Positions 8,720 to 17,732 of a DNA stretch of 64,000 nt are shown here, one piece after another; positions within the stretch are counted from its first letter, which is position 1; each line of letters opens with the position of its first letter. A program made the translations under genes and the position numbers. The notes beneath the pieces were generated by a model. The model searched no databases. It was given only the letters and a program-made list of their open reading frames with translations, and had not been told where the DNA came from. This DNA is from Streptomyces sp. H27-H5 (GTDB taxonomy: Bacteria; Actinomycetota; Actinomycetes; Streptomycetales; Streptomycetaceae): assembly GCF_026627505.1 (NCBI RefSeq), contig NZ_JAPNLK010000050.1, positions 1 to 64,000 of the forward strand. The letters are read 5' to 3'.

Positions 8720-9422
8720 GCTCCCGGTACCACTTGGCCAGGAACGCCACCAGGAACAGCACGGCGACCGCGCCCAGTCCCGCGTACGCCCAGCGGAACA
8801 GCTCCCCGCCGCCGAGCAGCAGGAACACCAGACAGAACACCCCGTAGTCCACGGGCAGCAACGCCACCGCGCGCACGGTCGACGGCGCGGCGGCGGCGCT
8901 CCCCGGCGCCGGCCTGGGCTTGAGCTTCTCCGTCAGCAGCCCGCCGAAGAAGGTGACGATCGCGGCGAACTGGAAGCCGAGCGGCACCAGGAGCCAGCCG
9001 TCCGCGCCCGTCCCGTACGCGTCGGGGAAGCGGTAGAACGCGATCAGTACGCAGGTGTGCAGAGCCGTCAGCTTGGCGCAGTCCACGACGTGGTCCAGCC
9101 ATTCGCCCGAGGCGCTGCCGCCCCCGCGCAGCCGGGCGAGCTGGCCGTCGGCGGAGTCGAAGGCGAAGCCGACCGCGAGCGCCGCCCACACGACGATCCC
9201 GAGCCCCCACGAGGGCGCGGCCAGCGCGACGGCCGTGACCGCGGCGAAGCTAAAGGCGGCGCTGATCAGCGTGACCTGGTTCGGGGTGAGCCCGAGGACG
9301 TACGACCCGGCGGCCAGGTACCGCCCGGCGGGACGGTTGACGTACCGGGAGTAGAGCGACACGCCCTTCGCCGACTTCTGCGCCCCGCGCAGCTCCCGCA
9401 ACGCGGTCCCGAATCTCGCCAT
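8700..9422 (-). CDS. CDP-alcohol phosphatidyltransferase family membrane protein
   Basis: 240 residues with about six hydrophobic segments. The defining motif D-x2-DG-x2-AR-x8-G-x3-D-x3-D is intact as DSADGQLAR ... GEWLDHVVD (about residues 89-114). The family transfers a phospho-alcohol from a CDP-linked donor to an alcohol acceptor inside the membrane, for example in phospholipid or phosphoglycan synthesis. The N-terminal 30 residues are soluble and basic. The 3' end overlaps the convergent cytidylyltransferase gene, and the MFS gene lies just upstream on the same strand. Acceptor and donor are unknown. Confidence 0.87.
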   Translation of the reverse strand: MARFGTALRELRGAQKSAKGVSLYSRYVNRPAGRYLAAGSYVLGLTPNQVTLISAAFSFAAVTAVALAAPSWGLGIVVWAALAVGFAFDSADGQLARLRGGGSASGEWLDHVVDCAKLTALHTCVLIAFYRFPDAYGTGADGWLLVPLGFQFAAIVTFFGGLLTEKLKPRPAPGSAAAAPSTVRAVALLPVDYGVFCLVFLLLGGGELFRWAYAGLGAVAVLFLVAFLAKWYRELSAVPR

Positions 9423-9464
9423 CCGGCCAAGCCCCTTTGAACGTGTGTACGTATGAAGGGCACA

Positions 9465-10664
9465 TCATCGCAGGGCGGGTGCGGCCGTCCGCCCGGGATG
9501 TGCCCGGACGTCCTGAAGCAGCAGTACGGACAGGTTCGCGGCGGCGGTGAGCACGGCCGCCACCAGCAGCGGGACCGTCGTCCCCGCGACCGCCGCGAGC
9601 GGCGCCGCCGTCGCGAGGCCCAACGGTCGGGCGGCGAACGAGATCAGGGTGTCGAAGGAACCGACCCGCCCCAGGGTCTTCGGCGGGACGCGGCGCTGGA
9701 TCTCCGTCTCCCACAGGGGACTCAGCAGCCCCACGCCGAACATGGCGACGAAGAGGGCCGCGGCCGTGACCGCGAGCGGCGACCGCAGGGCGAAGGCCGT
9801 CAGCGGCAGGGCCTGGAGCGAGGACGCGACCGCCACCCAGACCAGCGGCCGGCCCACGCGCAGTCGACCGGCGACCCAGACCCCGACGAGCATCCCGGCC
9901 GTGCCCAGTTGCGCGATGACCACCCAGGCGCCCTCGCCCCCCAGGCTCCGCACGGCGATCAGCGGTCCCAGGGTGAGCAGCAGACCGGCCGCGAGGTGCC
10001 AGACGCCGTGGGCCACGACATTGGCCAGAAACCACGGGTGCCGCCGGGTCTCCGCCCAGCCGGCCCGCAGTTCCGTGAGGAAGCGGGCGCGTGCCTCGCT
10101 CCGGGCGGGCGCCGGGGTGCGCAGCCCGCCCAGGGTGAGCGCGGAGCAGACGAACAGGGCGCTGGTGAGCAGGGAGGACCAGCCCGCGCCGATGAGCAGC
10201 ACCATCGCGCCGGCGGCGGCGGGTCCGGCCATCAGGGCGAGGGCGTTGGCCACCCCCAGCCGGGCGTTGACCCGCAGTCGGCCCTCCTCGGGGACGACGC
10301 CCGCCACCAGCGTCCGGGCGGAGGGGTTGCCGAAGGCCACGGCGACCCCGGTCACGGCGGCCAGCGCCGCCAGCTCGGGGATCCGTACGGGGCCGGACAG
10401 CAGCAGCGCGCCGGTGCCCAGTTGCGCGGCGGCGCGCGCGAGGTCGGACACGAGCACCACCCGCCGGGCGGGGTGGCGGTCGGCCACCACGCCCGCGAGG
10501 GGCAGCAGGAGCAGCATCGGGAGCAACTCGGCGGCGAGCACCAGGCCCAGATCGCCGGCCGAACCGGTGCGCACCACCGCGAGGGTGAGGGTGGTGGGGA
10601 TCAGGGCCGTGGCGAAGGCGGCGAAGGAGCGCCCGATGAGCAGTCGCCAGATCGTCGGGGTCAT
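9465..10664 (-). CDS. MFS transporter
   Basis: 399 residues with about 12 hydrophobic segments. ATG 10664 gives MTPTIWRLLIGRSFA, typical of this family; GTG 10676 would add four residues. The loop between helices 2 and 3 contains GVVADRHPARRVVLVSD, a recognisable form of the MFS A motif (GxxxDRxxRR). The C-terminal half resembles the Bcr/MefE-type drug exporters. Substrate unknown. It is not clearly operonic: 42 bp separate it from the CDP-alcohol phosphotransferase gene on the same strand, and a C-rich spacer separates it from glgX. Confidence 0.85.
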   Translation of the reverse strand: MTPTIWRLLIGRSFAAFATALIPTTLTLAVVRTGSAGDLGLVLAAELLPMLLLLPLAGVVADRHPARRVVLVSDLARAAAQLGTGALLLSGPVRIPELAALAAVTGVAVAFGNPSARTLVAGVVPEEGRLRVNARLGVANALALMAGPAAAGAMVLLIGAGWSSLLTSALFVCSALTLGGLRTPAPARSEARARFLTELRAGWAETRRHPWFLANVVAHGVWHLAAGLLLTLGPLIAVRSLGGEGAWVVIAQLGTAGMLVGVWVAGRLRVGRPLVWVAVASSLQALPLTAFALRSPLAVTAAALFVAMFGVGLLSPLWETEIQRRVPPKTLGRVGSFDTLISFAARPLGLATAAPLAAVAGTTVPLLVAAVLTAAANLSVLLLQDVRAHPGRTAAPALR

Positions 10665-10727
10665 GACACCGGACACTATTTCGCCGGGGAGGAGGCCGTC
10701 ACCCGCATGCGGCGCCACCCCCCTCGG

Positions 10728-10740
10728 CCCCCCCCCCCCC
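10728..10740. repeat. Homopolymer of 13 C residues
   Basis: An uninterrupted C run in the spacer between the glgX stop (10747) and the MFS start (10664). It may vary by slippage or be miscounted during sequencing; it touches no coding frame. Confidence 0.95.
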
Positions 10741-10746
10741 GGCCCC

Positions 10747-13068
10747 TCAGCCCACCACCCTCAACAGCAGGACCGACCTGGCCGGAACCGACAGCGCCTC
10801 CCCGCCCCGGTGTCGGGTCGCGGGCGCCGCGCCCTGCTCCTCCCGCGAGGTGTCCAGCACCAGTTCGTACGTCGTCGCCCACGGCGCGCCCGGCAGCATC
10901 CACTCCACCGGCCGGTCCCCGGCGTGCAGCAGCGCCAGGAAACTTTCGTCCGTCACCTGCCGACCCCGCTCGTCGCGCCCCGGGATGTCGCGCCCCGACA
11001 GGTACAGGCCCAGCGCGGCGGCCGGCGCGTACCAGTCCCGCTCCGTCATCTCCTTGCCGCCGGGGGTGAACCAGGCCAGGTCCCGCAGCCCGTCCGCGCC
11101 CTGCGCCCGCCCCGAGAAGAACGCCCGCCGGCGCAGCACGGGATGCTCGCGGCGCAGCGCCAGCACCCGCGTGGCCAGGGCGAACAGCTCCCGCCACACC
11201 GGGTCCTCCAGCAGCGACCAGTCCACCCAGCTCGTCTCGTTGTCCTGGCAGTACGCGTTGTTGTTGCCGCCCTGCGTGCGGCCGAACTCGTCACCGGCCA
11301 CCAGCATCGGCACGCCCGTGGACAGCAGCAGCGTGGTCAGCAGGTTCCGCAGCTGCCGGCGCCGCAGCGCGCCGATCCGGGCGTCGTCGCTCTCGCCCTC
11401 CGCCCCGCAGTTCCACGACCGGTTGTCGTTGGTCCCGTCCCGCCCGTCCTCGCCGTTGGCCTCGTTGTGCTTGCGTTCGTGACTCACCAGGTCGCGCAGG
11501 GTGAACCCGTCGTGCGCGGTCACGAAGTTCACCGAGGCGTACGGCCGCCGCCCGCCCCACGCGTACAGGTCGCTGGACCCCGACAGCCGGTACCCGAGGT
11601 CCCGTACGTCGGGCAGCGCGCCCCGCCAGAAGTCCCGGACGGCGTCCCGGTAGCGGTCGTTCCACTCCGTCCACAGCGGCGGGAACGCGCCCACCTGGTA
11701 GCCGCCGGACCCCACGTCCCACGGTTCCGCGATCAGCTTGACCCGCCGCAGCACCGGATCCTGGGCGATCACCGCGAGGAACGGCGAGAGCATGTCCACG
11801 TCGTGCATCGAGCGGGCCAGCGCCGCGGCCAGGTCGAAGCGGAAGCCGTCCACGCCCATCTCCGTCACCCAGTACCGCAGCGAGTCGGTGATCAGCCGCA
11901 GCACGTGCGGCCGCCCGGCGTGCAGGGTGTTCCCGCAGCCCGTGTAGTCGGCGTACCGGCGCTGGTCGGACTGGAGCCGGTAGTACCCCCGGTTGTCGAT
12001 CCCGCGCAGGGACAGCGTCGGGCCGAGCTCGCCCGCCTCCGCCGTGTGGTTGTAGACCACGTCGAGGATGACCTCGATGCCGGCCACGTGCAGCGCCTTC
12101 ACCATCCGCTTGAACTCGCCGACCTGCTGCCCGGTCGTCCCGCTCGACGAGTAGCCCGCGTGCGGGGCGAAGTAGCCGATCGAGTTGTAGCCCCAGTAGT
12201 TGCGCAGGTTTCGGCGCAGCAGATGGTCCTCGTGCGCGAACTGGTGCACCGGCAGCAGCTCCACCGCCGTCACGCCGAGCCGGGTCAGGTGCTCGATCGC
12301 GGCCGGATGGGCCAGACCGGCGTAGGTGCCGCGCAGTTCCTCGGGAATGCCCGGATGGCGCATCGTGAAGCCGCGCACGTGCAACTCGTAGATCACCGAA
12401 TCGGCCCAGGGCGTCTTGGGCCGGACGTCGTCCGCCCAGTCGTCGTCGTCGTGGACGACGACCCCCTTCGGCACGGACGGCGCCGAGTCCCGGTCGTCGC
12501 GCACGGTGTCCGCGATGTACTGCTGCGGCCAGTCCCGGACGTGGCCGTACACCTCGGGCGGCAGCCCGAAGTCGCCGTCCACGGCCCGCGCGTACGGGTC
12601 CAGGAGCAGCTTCGCCGGGTTGTACCGGGCGCCCGTCCAGGGGTCCCAGCGCCCGTGCACCCGGAATCCGTACCGCTGTCCGGGGCGCACGCCCGGCACG
12701 AAGCCGTGCCAGATCTCGTGCGTGAGCTCCGTCAGGGCGCACCGGGTCTCGGTGCCGGACTCGTCGAACAGGCACAGTTCCACCGCCTCCGCGCCCTGCG
12801 CCCACAGCGCGAAGTTGGTGCCCGCGACCCCGTCCGGCCCGGTCCGGAACCGCGCCCCCAAGGGGTGCGAGGACCCGGGCCACACCGCCGGTCCCGGGCG
12901 CGCGGACACCCGTGACGCGTGGCCGGGCCGCGCTGTGACCTGGCCGTTCGTCCTGCCGTTCGCCTGACCGTTCGACTGCCCGTCGCGGTGCGGTACGGGC
13001 GCGGTCACGCCGCGCCGTACGTCACCCTCGACGGCTTCCACCGCCTCTTGCTCGGCTGCGCTCGACAC
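10747..13068 (-). CDS. glgX: Glycogen debranching enzyme GlgX
   Basis: 773 residues from GTG 13068, chosen for a GGAGG site 6-7 bases upstream; it gives SSAAEQEAVEAVEG as the N-terminus. An N-terminal CBM48-like domain (about 65-190) precedes a GH13 catalytic barrel with all four conserved regions: DVVYNHTAE, GFRFDLAAAL (nucleophile Asp), IAEPWD (acid/base Glu) and FVTAHDG. It removes limit-dextrin branches from glycogen by alpha-1,6 hydrolysis. The first 60 residues are low complexity (Asn/Gln/Gly rich) and look like an added tail. The gene is divergent from the first L,D-transpeptidase gene, 171 bp away. Confidence 0.95.
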   Translation of the reverse strand: MSSAAEQEAVEAVEGDVRRGVTAPVPHRDGQSNGQANGRTNGQVTARPGHASRVSARPGPAVWPGSSHPLGARFRTGPDGVAGTNFALWAQGAEAVELCLFDESGTETRCALTELTHEIWHGFVPGVRPGQRYGFRVHGRWDPWTGARYNPAKLLLDPYARAVDGDFGLPPEVYGHVRDWPQQYIADTVRDDRDSAPSVPKGVVVHDDDDWADDVRPKTPWADSVIYELHVRGFTMRHPGIPEELRGTYAGLAHPAAIEHLTRLGVTAVELLPVHQFAHEDHLLRRNLRNYWGYNSIGYFAPHAGYSSSGTTGQQVGEFKRMVKALHVAGIEVILDVVYNHTAEAGELGPTLSLRGIDNRGYYRLQSDQRRYADYTGCGNTLHAGRPHVLRLITDSLRYWVTEMGVDGFRFDLAAALARSMHDVDMLSPFLAVIAQDPVLRRVKLIAEPWDVGSGGYQVGAFPPLWTEWNDRYRDAVRDFWRGALPDVRDLGYRLSGSSDLYAWGGRRPYASVNFVTAHDGFTLRDLVSHERKHNEANGEDGRDGTNDNRSWNCGAEGESDDARIGALRRRQLRNLLTTLLLSTGVPMLVAGDEFGRTQGGNNNAYCQDNETSWVDWSLLEDPVWRELFALATRVLALRREHPVLRRRAFFSGRAQGADGLRDLAWFTPGGKEMTERDWYAPAAALGLYLSGRDIPGRDERGRQVTDESFLALLHAGDRPVEWMLPGAPWATTYELVLDTSREEQGAAPATRHRGGEALSVPARSVLLLRVVG

Positions 13069-13239
13069 TGCCCGCCTCCACGGCTCTCGGTACCTGCGGG
13101 GGTGGGGAGTGCGCGGTCCCGGCGTCCCGGCCGGGTCCGCCCCCGTCTGGTCCTTCCCACTGTTCTGCCCGTACTGCCCCGCCCGGAACGTGGGCCGCGC
13201 CCACGTTTCCCCCGGAGGGGGCCGGTCGTTGGACAGTCC

Positions 13240-14469
13240 GTGACTCATCTGACGAGGCGGGCAGGGGCGGGCTTGGCCGCCATGGCGGCATGGGCGGGCC
13301 TGCTGGGCGGGCTCACCGGCTGCACCAAGGACGGCGGATCCCCGGTCGAGATCCAGCTACCCGGCAAACCCCGGTCGCCGGACGAGGCCATCCGGATCAC
13401 CCCCGGGGACAACGCCAAGGGGGTCCCGGCCGACGGACCGCTGGTCGTGAACGTTCCCGAAGGACGGCTGGAACGGGTCGTCGTCACCAAGGTGGAGGAC
13501 GCCCAACAGGAACAGGTCCCCGGCTCCATCGCCGCCGACGGGCTCAGCTGGAGCCCGGACCCGGCGGCCGGACGGCTCTCGCTGGCCGCCAAGTACACCG
13601 TGGACGCGGTCGCCCTCGACGGGCACAACCGCCGCCAGGCCCGGCACACCACCTTCACCACCTACGTTCCCGAGGAACGGTTCATCGGCTACTTCAAGCC
13701 CGAGAACCGCTCCACCGTGGGCACCGGCATGATCGTCTCCTTCAACTTCAACCGCGCCATCAAGCAGCGCGCCGCGGTGGAGCGGGCCATCACCGTCACC
13801 TCCAGGCCCGCCGTGGAGGTCGTCGGCCACTGGTTCGGGGACGGCCGCCTGGACTTCCGGCCCAAGGAGTACTGGAAGCCGGGTACCGAGGTCACCGTGA
13901 AGATGAACCTCCGCGACGTCGAGGGCGCGCCCGGTTCGTACGGGATCCAGGACAAGACCGTCACCTTCACCGTCGGTCGCTCGCAGATCTCCACCGTGGA
14001 CGCGGCCGCGCACACCATGGAGGTCCGCCGGGGCGGGGAGCTGGTGTCCACCGTCCCGATCACCGCGGGCGCTCCGAAGAACACCACCTACAACGGCAAG
14101 ATGGTGGTGATGGAGATGTTCGACGTGACCCGGATGAACGGTCAGACCGTCGGCTTCGGCGGCGAGTACGACATCCCCGACGTGCCCCACGCCATGCGGC
14201 TCACCAACTCCGGCACCTTCCTGCACGGCAACTACTGGGCCAGCCCCGACACCTTCGGCAGCACCAACGTCAGTCACGGCTGCGTGGGTCTGCGCGACGA
14301 CAAGGGCGGCGGTTCGGACACTCCGGCGGGCTGGTTCTTCGACCGGACCCTGGTCGGGGACGTGGTGGTCGTCGAGAACTCGCAGGACAAAACGGTCGCC
14401 CCCAGCAACGGACTGGGCGGCTGGAACATGACCTGGGCCGATTGGGTCGCCGGCTCGGCCGCCCGTTGA
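13240..14469 (+). CDS. Ig-fold L,D-transpeptidase lipoprotein
   Basis: 409 residues from GTG 13240. The signal peptide ends in a lipobox LTGC, so Cys near residue 28 is the likely lipidated residue. Two bacterial Ig-like domains (about 50-250) precede a YkuD domain with the catalytic motif HGNYWA ... SHGCVGLRD (about residues 330-355), holding the active-site Cys that forms 3-3 peptidoglycan crosslinks. Architecture matches the mycobacterial LdtMt2 family. It is a close paralogue of the protein at 17733-18959, down to the shared GFGGEYDIPDVPHAMRL segment. Acts on the outer face of the membrane. No strong ribosome site is visible near this GTG, so the start is less certain. Confidence 0.92.
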   Translation: MTHLTRRAGAGLAAMAAWAGLLGGLTGCTKDGGSPVEIQLPGKPRSPDEAIRITPGDNAKGVPADGPLVVNVPEGRLERVVVTKVEDAQQEQVPGSIAADGLSWSPDPAAGRLSLAAKYTVDAVALDGHNRRQARHTTFTTYVPEERFIGYFKPENRSTVGTGMIVSFNFNRAIKQRAAVERAITVTSRPAVEVVGHWFGDGRLDFRPKEYWKPGTEVTVKMNLRDVEGAPGSYGIQDKTVTFTVGRSQISTVDAAAHTMEVRRGGELVSTVPITAGAPKNTTYNGKMVVMEMFDVTRMNGQTVGFGGEYDIPDVPHAMRLTNSGTFLHGNYWASPDTFGSTNVSHGCVGLRDDKGGGSDTPAGWFFDRTLVGDVVVVENSQDKTVAPSNGLGGWNMTWADWVAGSAAR

Positions 14470-14602
14470 GCGACCCGCCCCGGTCGCACCAATCGAGTGA
14501 TTGTCGGACCGGATGGCCGCAGCGGGATCGTGTCGTCGATCCGGCTCGCCGCAGCCTGCCGTCAGCCTGTCAGCCAACAGCGCAGGCAACGGACGGAGCG
14601 TC

Positions 14603-16720
14603 ATGTCAGCAAGGAACTGGACCCTCGGCCTCGCGATCGGGGCCGTGCTCACCGCCGGCGCCCCCGCGGCCGTCGCCGCGGGATCCGGCGGCGAGCAGCC
14701 GGTACGGGCCCTGCGGGCCCCCCTGCCGGGCGGGCTCGGTCCCTGCGTTCCGGGCACCTGCCCGAACCCGTTCCCCCCGATCGGCACCGGAACCAGGCCC
14801 GTCGGCACCGACAACGCCGTGAACATCTTCGTCGGCGGCGACTTCCTCGTGCGCGAGCGCGCTGCGGAGGCCGAGGGCCGGGTGGTGGTCCTCGGCAGCT
14901 TCGACCAGGACAAGGTGGCCGGGGCGAGCTCCGCCTACAACATCGGGATCGTCGGCGCGGGCTCCCTGGTCCAGCCGCCGCTCGGCTCGGACTTCCTCAC
15001 CACCGGCCGGAACGTGAACATCGCCGCCGGCGAACGACTGATCTCCGACGGCGGCGTGGTCCGTCACGCGGGCACCGCCCCCGGCGCCGGCACGGTCACC
15101 GGCACCCTGCGCGCCGACCCGAACGCCGTCGCCCCCTACGCCGGCCTGCGGGACGACCTCACCGCCGCCGGCAAGTGCTACGCCCGGGTCGGCGCGACCC
15201 CCCGCCCGGCGACCGGCACGGTGGTCAACCGGGACGGCACCTTCGTCTTCACCGGCGACGACAGCTCCGCGCTCCAGGTCTTCAACCTCGACGCCGACCT
15301 GGTCGGCCGCAACGGCGGGGCCGTCGGCATCCGCTTCGCCCGGATCCCGGCGACGGCCACCGTCCTGGTCAACATCCTCGGCACGACCCGGACGATCAAC
15401 ACCTACAGCGGCACCATCGTCGACGGCGCCGACACCTTCAACGCCCTGCGCACCCGACTGCTGTGGAACTTCCCGGACGCCACGACGGTCAACCTGAACG
15501 GCAGCGGCCAGTTCCAGGGCAGCGTGTTGATCGGCGAGCAGGGCTCCCGGGCCACCGTCACGCTGCCCGGCATGAACGGCCGCTTCTTCACCACCGGCAA
15601 CCTCACCCACACCGGCATCCAGGGCGGTGGCGGCGGCCAGGAGTTCCACGCCTACCCCTTCGACGGCGACCTCCCCGACTGCGCCCCGCCGCCGGCGACC
15701 GGCGCGGTGTCCGTGCTCAAGCGGGACGAGACGGGCCGCCCGCTCGCCGGCGCCCGGTTCGAGCTGTGGCGCGAGACCAACGACACGCCCGGCCTCCAGA
15801 CCACCGGGGCGGAGGCCGACACCAGGGTCACCGAGTGCACCACCCCCGAGAACGGGATCTGCTCCCGCACCACGGACCTCGGCCGCTACTACTGGCGCGA
15901 GAGCGTCGCCCCCGACGGCTACCGCCCCGCCCCGAACCCGGTCTTCCCGCTGGAGCTGACCGCGGACAACGCGAACGCCGGCGTCCGGGTCACCGTCGAC
16001 AACGAGCGGCTGCCGGCGCCCACCGTCAAGGTCGTGCTCTGGAAGTCCGACCTCGCCACCGGAGCCGCGCTGCCCGGCGGCCGCTTCGACCTGTGGCGCG
16101 AGAGCAACGGCCGCACGGGCCTGCAGACCGGCGGAACCGACCCGGACACCAGGCTCCCCGGCGAGTGCGTGACCGACACCGACGGCAGCTGCACGGTGTA
16201 CCTGCCCGTCGGCCCGACGTACTACTGGCGCGAGACGGCGGCCCCCGACGGCTACAACCCGCCGGAGGACCCGGTGGTGGCCTTCACCCCGGACGGGGAC
16301 GACGTGACGGAAGGGATCGTCGTCAACGTCCCCAACACCAGGGAGCCCGAGGAGGACCCCGGCACCCTGCGCGTCGTGAAGAAGGACGCCAAGACCGGGC
16401 GACCGCTGCGCGGCGCCGTGTTCGAGGTCTGGAAGGAGACCAACAACACCGAGGGCCTCCAGACCCGCGGCATCAACGCCGACCGCAGGGTCAAGCCGGG
16501 CTGCGCCACCGACCGCGAGGGGATCTGCGACTTCGACCGGCTCTCCGAAGGCTCGTACTACCTGGTCGAGACGGACGTCCCCGAGGGCTACGTCCTGCCG
16601 AGGAACCGGGTCACCGGGCCGCTGCGCCTCGACGGGACGACCCCGAACCACCGCCTCGTGGTCACCCTGCACAACAAGCGGGACGACCACGGCAAGGACC
16701 CGAAGGGCCCGCGCGCCTGA
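14603..16720 (+). CDS. Secreted choice-of-anchor A protein with three SpaA-like repeats
   Basis: 705 residues from ATG 14603 (GGACGGAG site 6 bases upstream). A Sec signal peptide (about 1-27, ending AVAA) is followed by a choice-of-anchor A domain (about 70-350), with a characteristic FVGGDF ... LGSFD start and a FFTTGNLTHTG segment. Three tandem prealbumin/SpaA-like modules follow (about 365-470, 475-580, 585-690), each with a Lys in its first strand (VLKRDE, LWKSD, VVKKDA) and a Glu before APDGY or VPEGY, the layout of isopeptide-bonded SpaA folds. There is no LPXTG motif or C-terminal helix, so it should be secreted, not sortase-anchored. It lies between L,D-transpeptidase genes. Function: structural or adhesive surface protein, inferred. 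Confidence 0.88.
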   Translation: MSARNWTLGLAIGAVLTAGAPAAVAAGSGGEQPVRALRAPLPGGLGPCVPGTCPNPFPPIGTGTRPVGTDNAVNIFVGGDFLVRERAAEAEGRVVVLGSFDQDKVAGASSAYNIGIVGAGSLVQPPLGSDFLTTGRNVNIAAGERLISDGGVVRHAGTAPGAGTVTGTLRADPNAVAPYAGLRDDLTAAGKCYARVGATPRPATGTVVNRDGTFVFTGDDSSALQVFNLDADLVGRNGGAVGIRFARIPATATVLVNILGTTRTINTYSGTIVDGADTFNALRTRLLWNFPDATTVNLNGSGQFQGSVLIGEQGSRATVTLPGMNGRFFTTGNLTHTGIQGGGGGQEFHAYPFDGDLPDCAPPPATGAVSVLKRDETGRPLAGARFELWRETNDTPGLQTTGAEADTRVTECTTPENGICSRTTDLGRYYWRESVAPDGYRPAPNPVFPLELTADNANAGVRVTVDNERLPAPTVKVVLWKSDLATGAALPGGRFDLWRESNGRTGLQTGGTDPDTRLPGECVTDTDGSCTVYLPVGPTYYWRETAAPDGYNPPEDPVVAFTPDGDDVTEGIVVNVPNTREPEEDPGTLRVVKKDAKTGRPLRGAVFEVWKETNNTEGLQTRGINADRRVKPGCATDREGICDFDRLSEGSYYLVETDVPEGYVLPRNRVTGPLRLDGTTPNHRLVVTLHNKRDDHGKDPKGPRA
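15700..16680 (+). repeat. Three tandem SpaA-fold coding modules
   Basis: Three in-frame modules begin near 15703, 16024 and 16369. Each has the same order of landmarks: a Lys-containing strand, (F/V)(E/D)(L/V)W(R/K)E(T/S)N, GLQT, a Cys-containing loop before G-x-C, then YY(W/L)xE and DGY or EGY. Modules 1 and 2 are more alike than module 3. Each carries two Cys in equivalent positions (for example TECT ... GICS), suggesting a disulfide per module. Confidence 0.85.
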
Positions 16721-16855
16721 ACCCCGCGCGACCCCGGCCCGGGTACGCCGGCGGAGTGACCTCCTCACCCCGCCGGCGCACCCGGGCGGCCGTACCGGGC
16801 GGGAGCGGGTTGGCTGGGCGGCGAGTGCCCGACCGGCGGGCGCGAGGAGGTCCAC

Positions 16856-17605
16856 ATGCCCCCAGGGGACACCACCGCCGCGACGGGCCGCCCGGCCCGC
16901 GGGACAGCCGCGATACGCGGGGCGCTCGCCCTGGCCGCGGCCCTGACCCTGGGCGCCCTCGCCCCGACCGCCGCCGCGGCCCCGGCCGGGCGCGTCCCGG
17001 AGCCCGAACCCGCCTGCACCGCCGGTACCGGCCCCTACCAGCGCGAGTTGGAGGCCGGACTGGGCCGCCCGGTCGACGGGGTGCAGTCCACCGCCGACTG
17101 CGTCGCCGTCCGCTCCTTCCAGCGGACCCACCGCGTCACCCCCGCCGACGGCTACGCCGGCCTCGTCACGCACCGCACGATGGTCGCCGTGAACGCCCGC
17201 GAGAACGCCAATGCCGACGGCTCCTGCCCGGTCCGCACGCATCGGGTGACCTGTGTGGACCTGGAACGCCAACTCCTGTGGGTACAGCGCGGGGAGCGCG
17301 TCGTCTTCGCACCCGTGCCCATCCGCACCGGCCGCGACGACCAGGAGACCCGGCCCGGTTGGCACGAGGTGTACTGGCGCAGCAAGGACCACGAGTCCAC
17401 GATCTACGACAACGCGCCCATGCCGTACGCCCAGTTCTTCGACGGGGGCCAGGCCCTGCACGGCCGCCCAGGCGACCTCTACGCGCACGGCGGTTCGGCG
17501 GGCTGCGTCAACCTCTCGGTGCCCGACGCCGAACGCCTGTGGAACCTGTTGGCGGAGGGCGACGCCGTCTACGTCTGGGGGACCAAACCCGGTACGGACG
17601 ACTGA
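16856..17605 (+). CDS. Secreted L,D-transpeptidase with N-terminal peptidoglycan-binding-like region
   Basis: 249 residues from ATG 16856 (GGAGG site about 6 bases upstream). A long, Ala-rich signal peptide (about 1-43) is followed by a PG-binding-1-like region (about 58-105, with YQRELEAGLGRPVDGVQS). The C-terminal YkuD domain has HGRPGDLYAHGGSAGCVNLS, i.e. H-x-S-x-G-C as HGGSAGC with catalytic Cys near residue 218. It lacks the Ig-like domains and lipobox of the two neighbouring L,D-transpeptidases, so it is a distinct type. Expected to form or exchange 3-3 crosslinks in peptidoglycan outside the membrane. Confidence 0.9.
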   Translation: MPPGDTTAATGRPARGTAAIRGALALAAALTLGALAPTAAAAPAGRVPEPEPACTAGTGPYQRELEAGLGRPVDGVQSTADCVAVRSFQRTHRVTPADGYAGLVTHRTMVAVNARENANADGSCPVRTHRVTCVDLERQLLWVQRGERVVFAPVPIRTGRDDQETRPGWHEVYWRSKDHESTIYDNAPMPYAQFFDGGQALHGRPGDLYAHGGSAGCVNLSVPDAERLWNLLAEGDAVYVWGTKPGTDD

Positions 17606-17732
17606 CTCCGGGACCGTCCCCGTGCTTGGGACCGAACGGTGACAAGACCGTATCTTTTCGTGTTCTTCCCGTGTGATTTCCTGTCGACATGCGCGCGACT
17701 GTCCGTGCGCGGGGGACATGGGGAGAACACGA

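Noticed and set aside
9547..12915. Long plus-strand open frame across the MFS and glgX genes
   Set aside because: Runs antisense through two clearly identified genes and has compositional repeats only.
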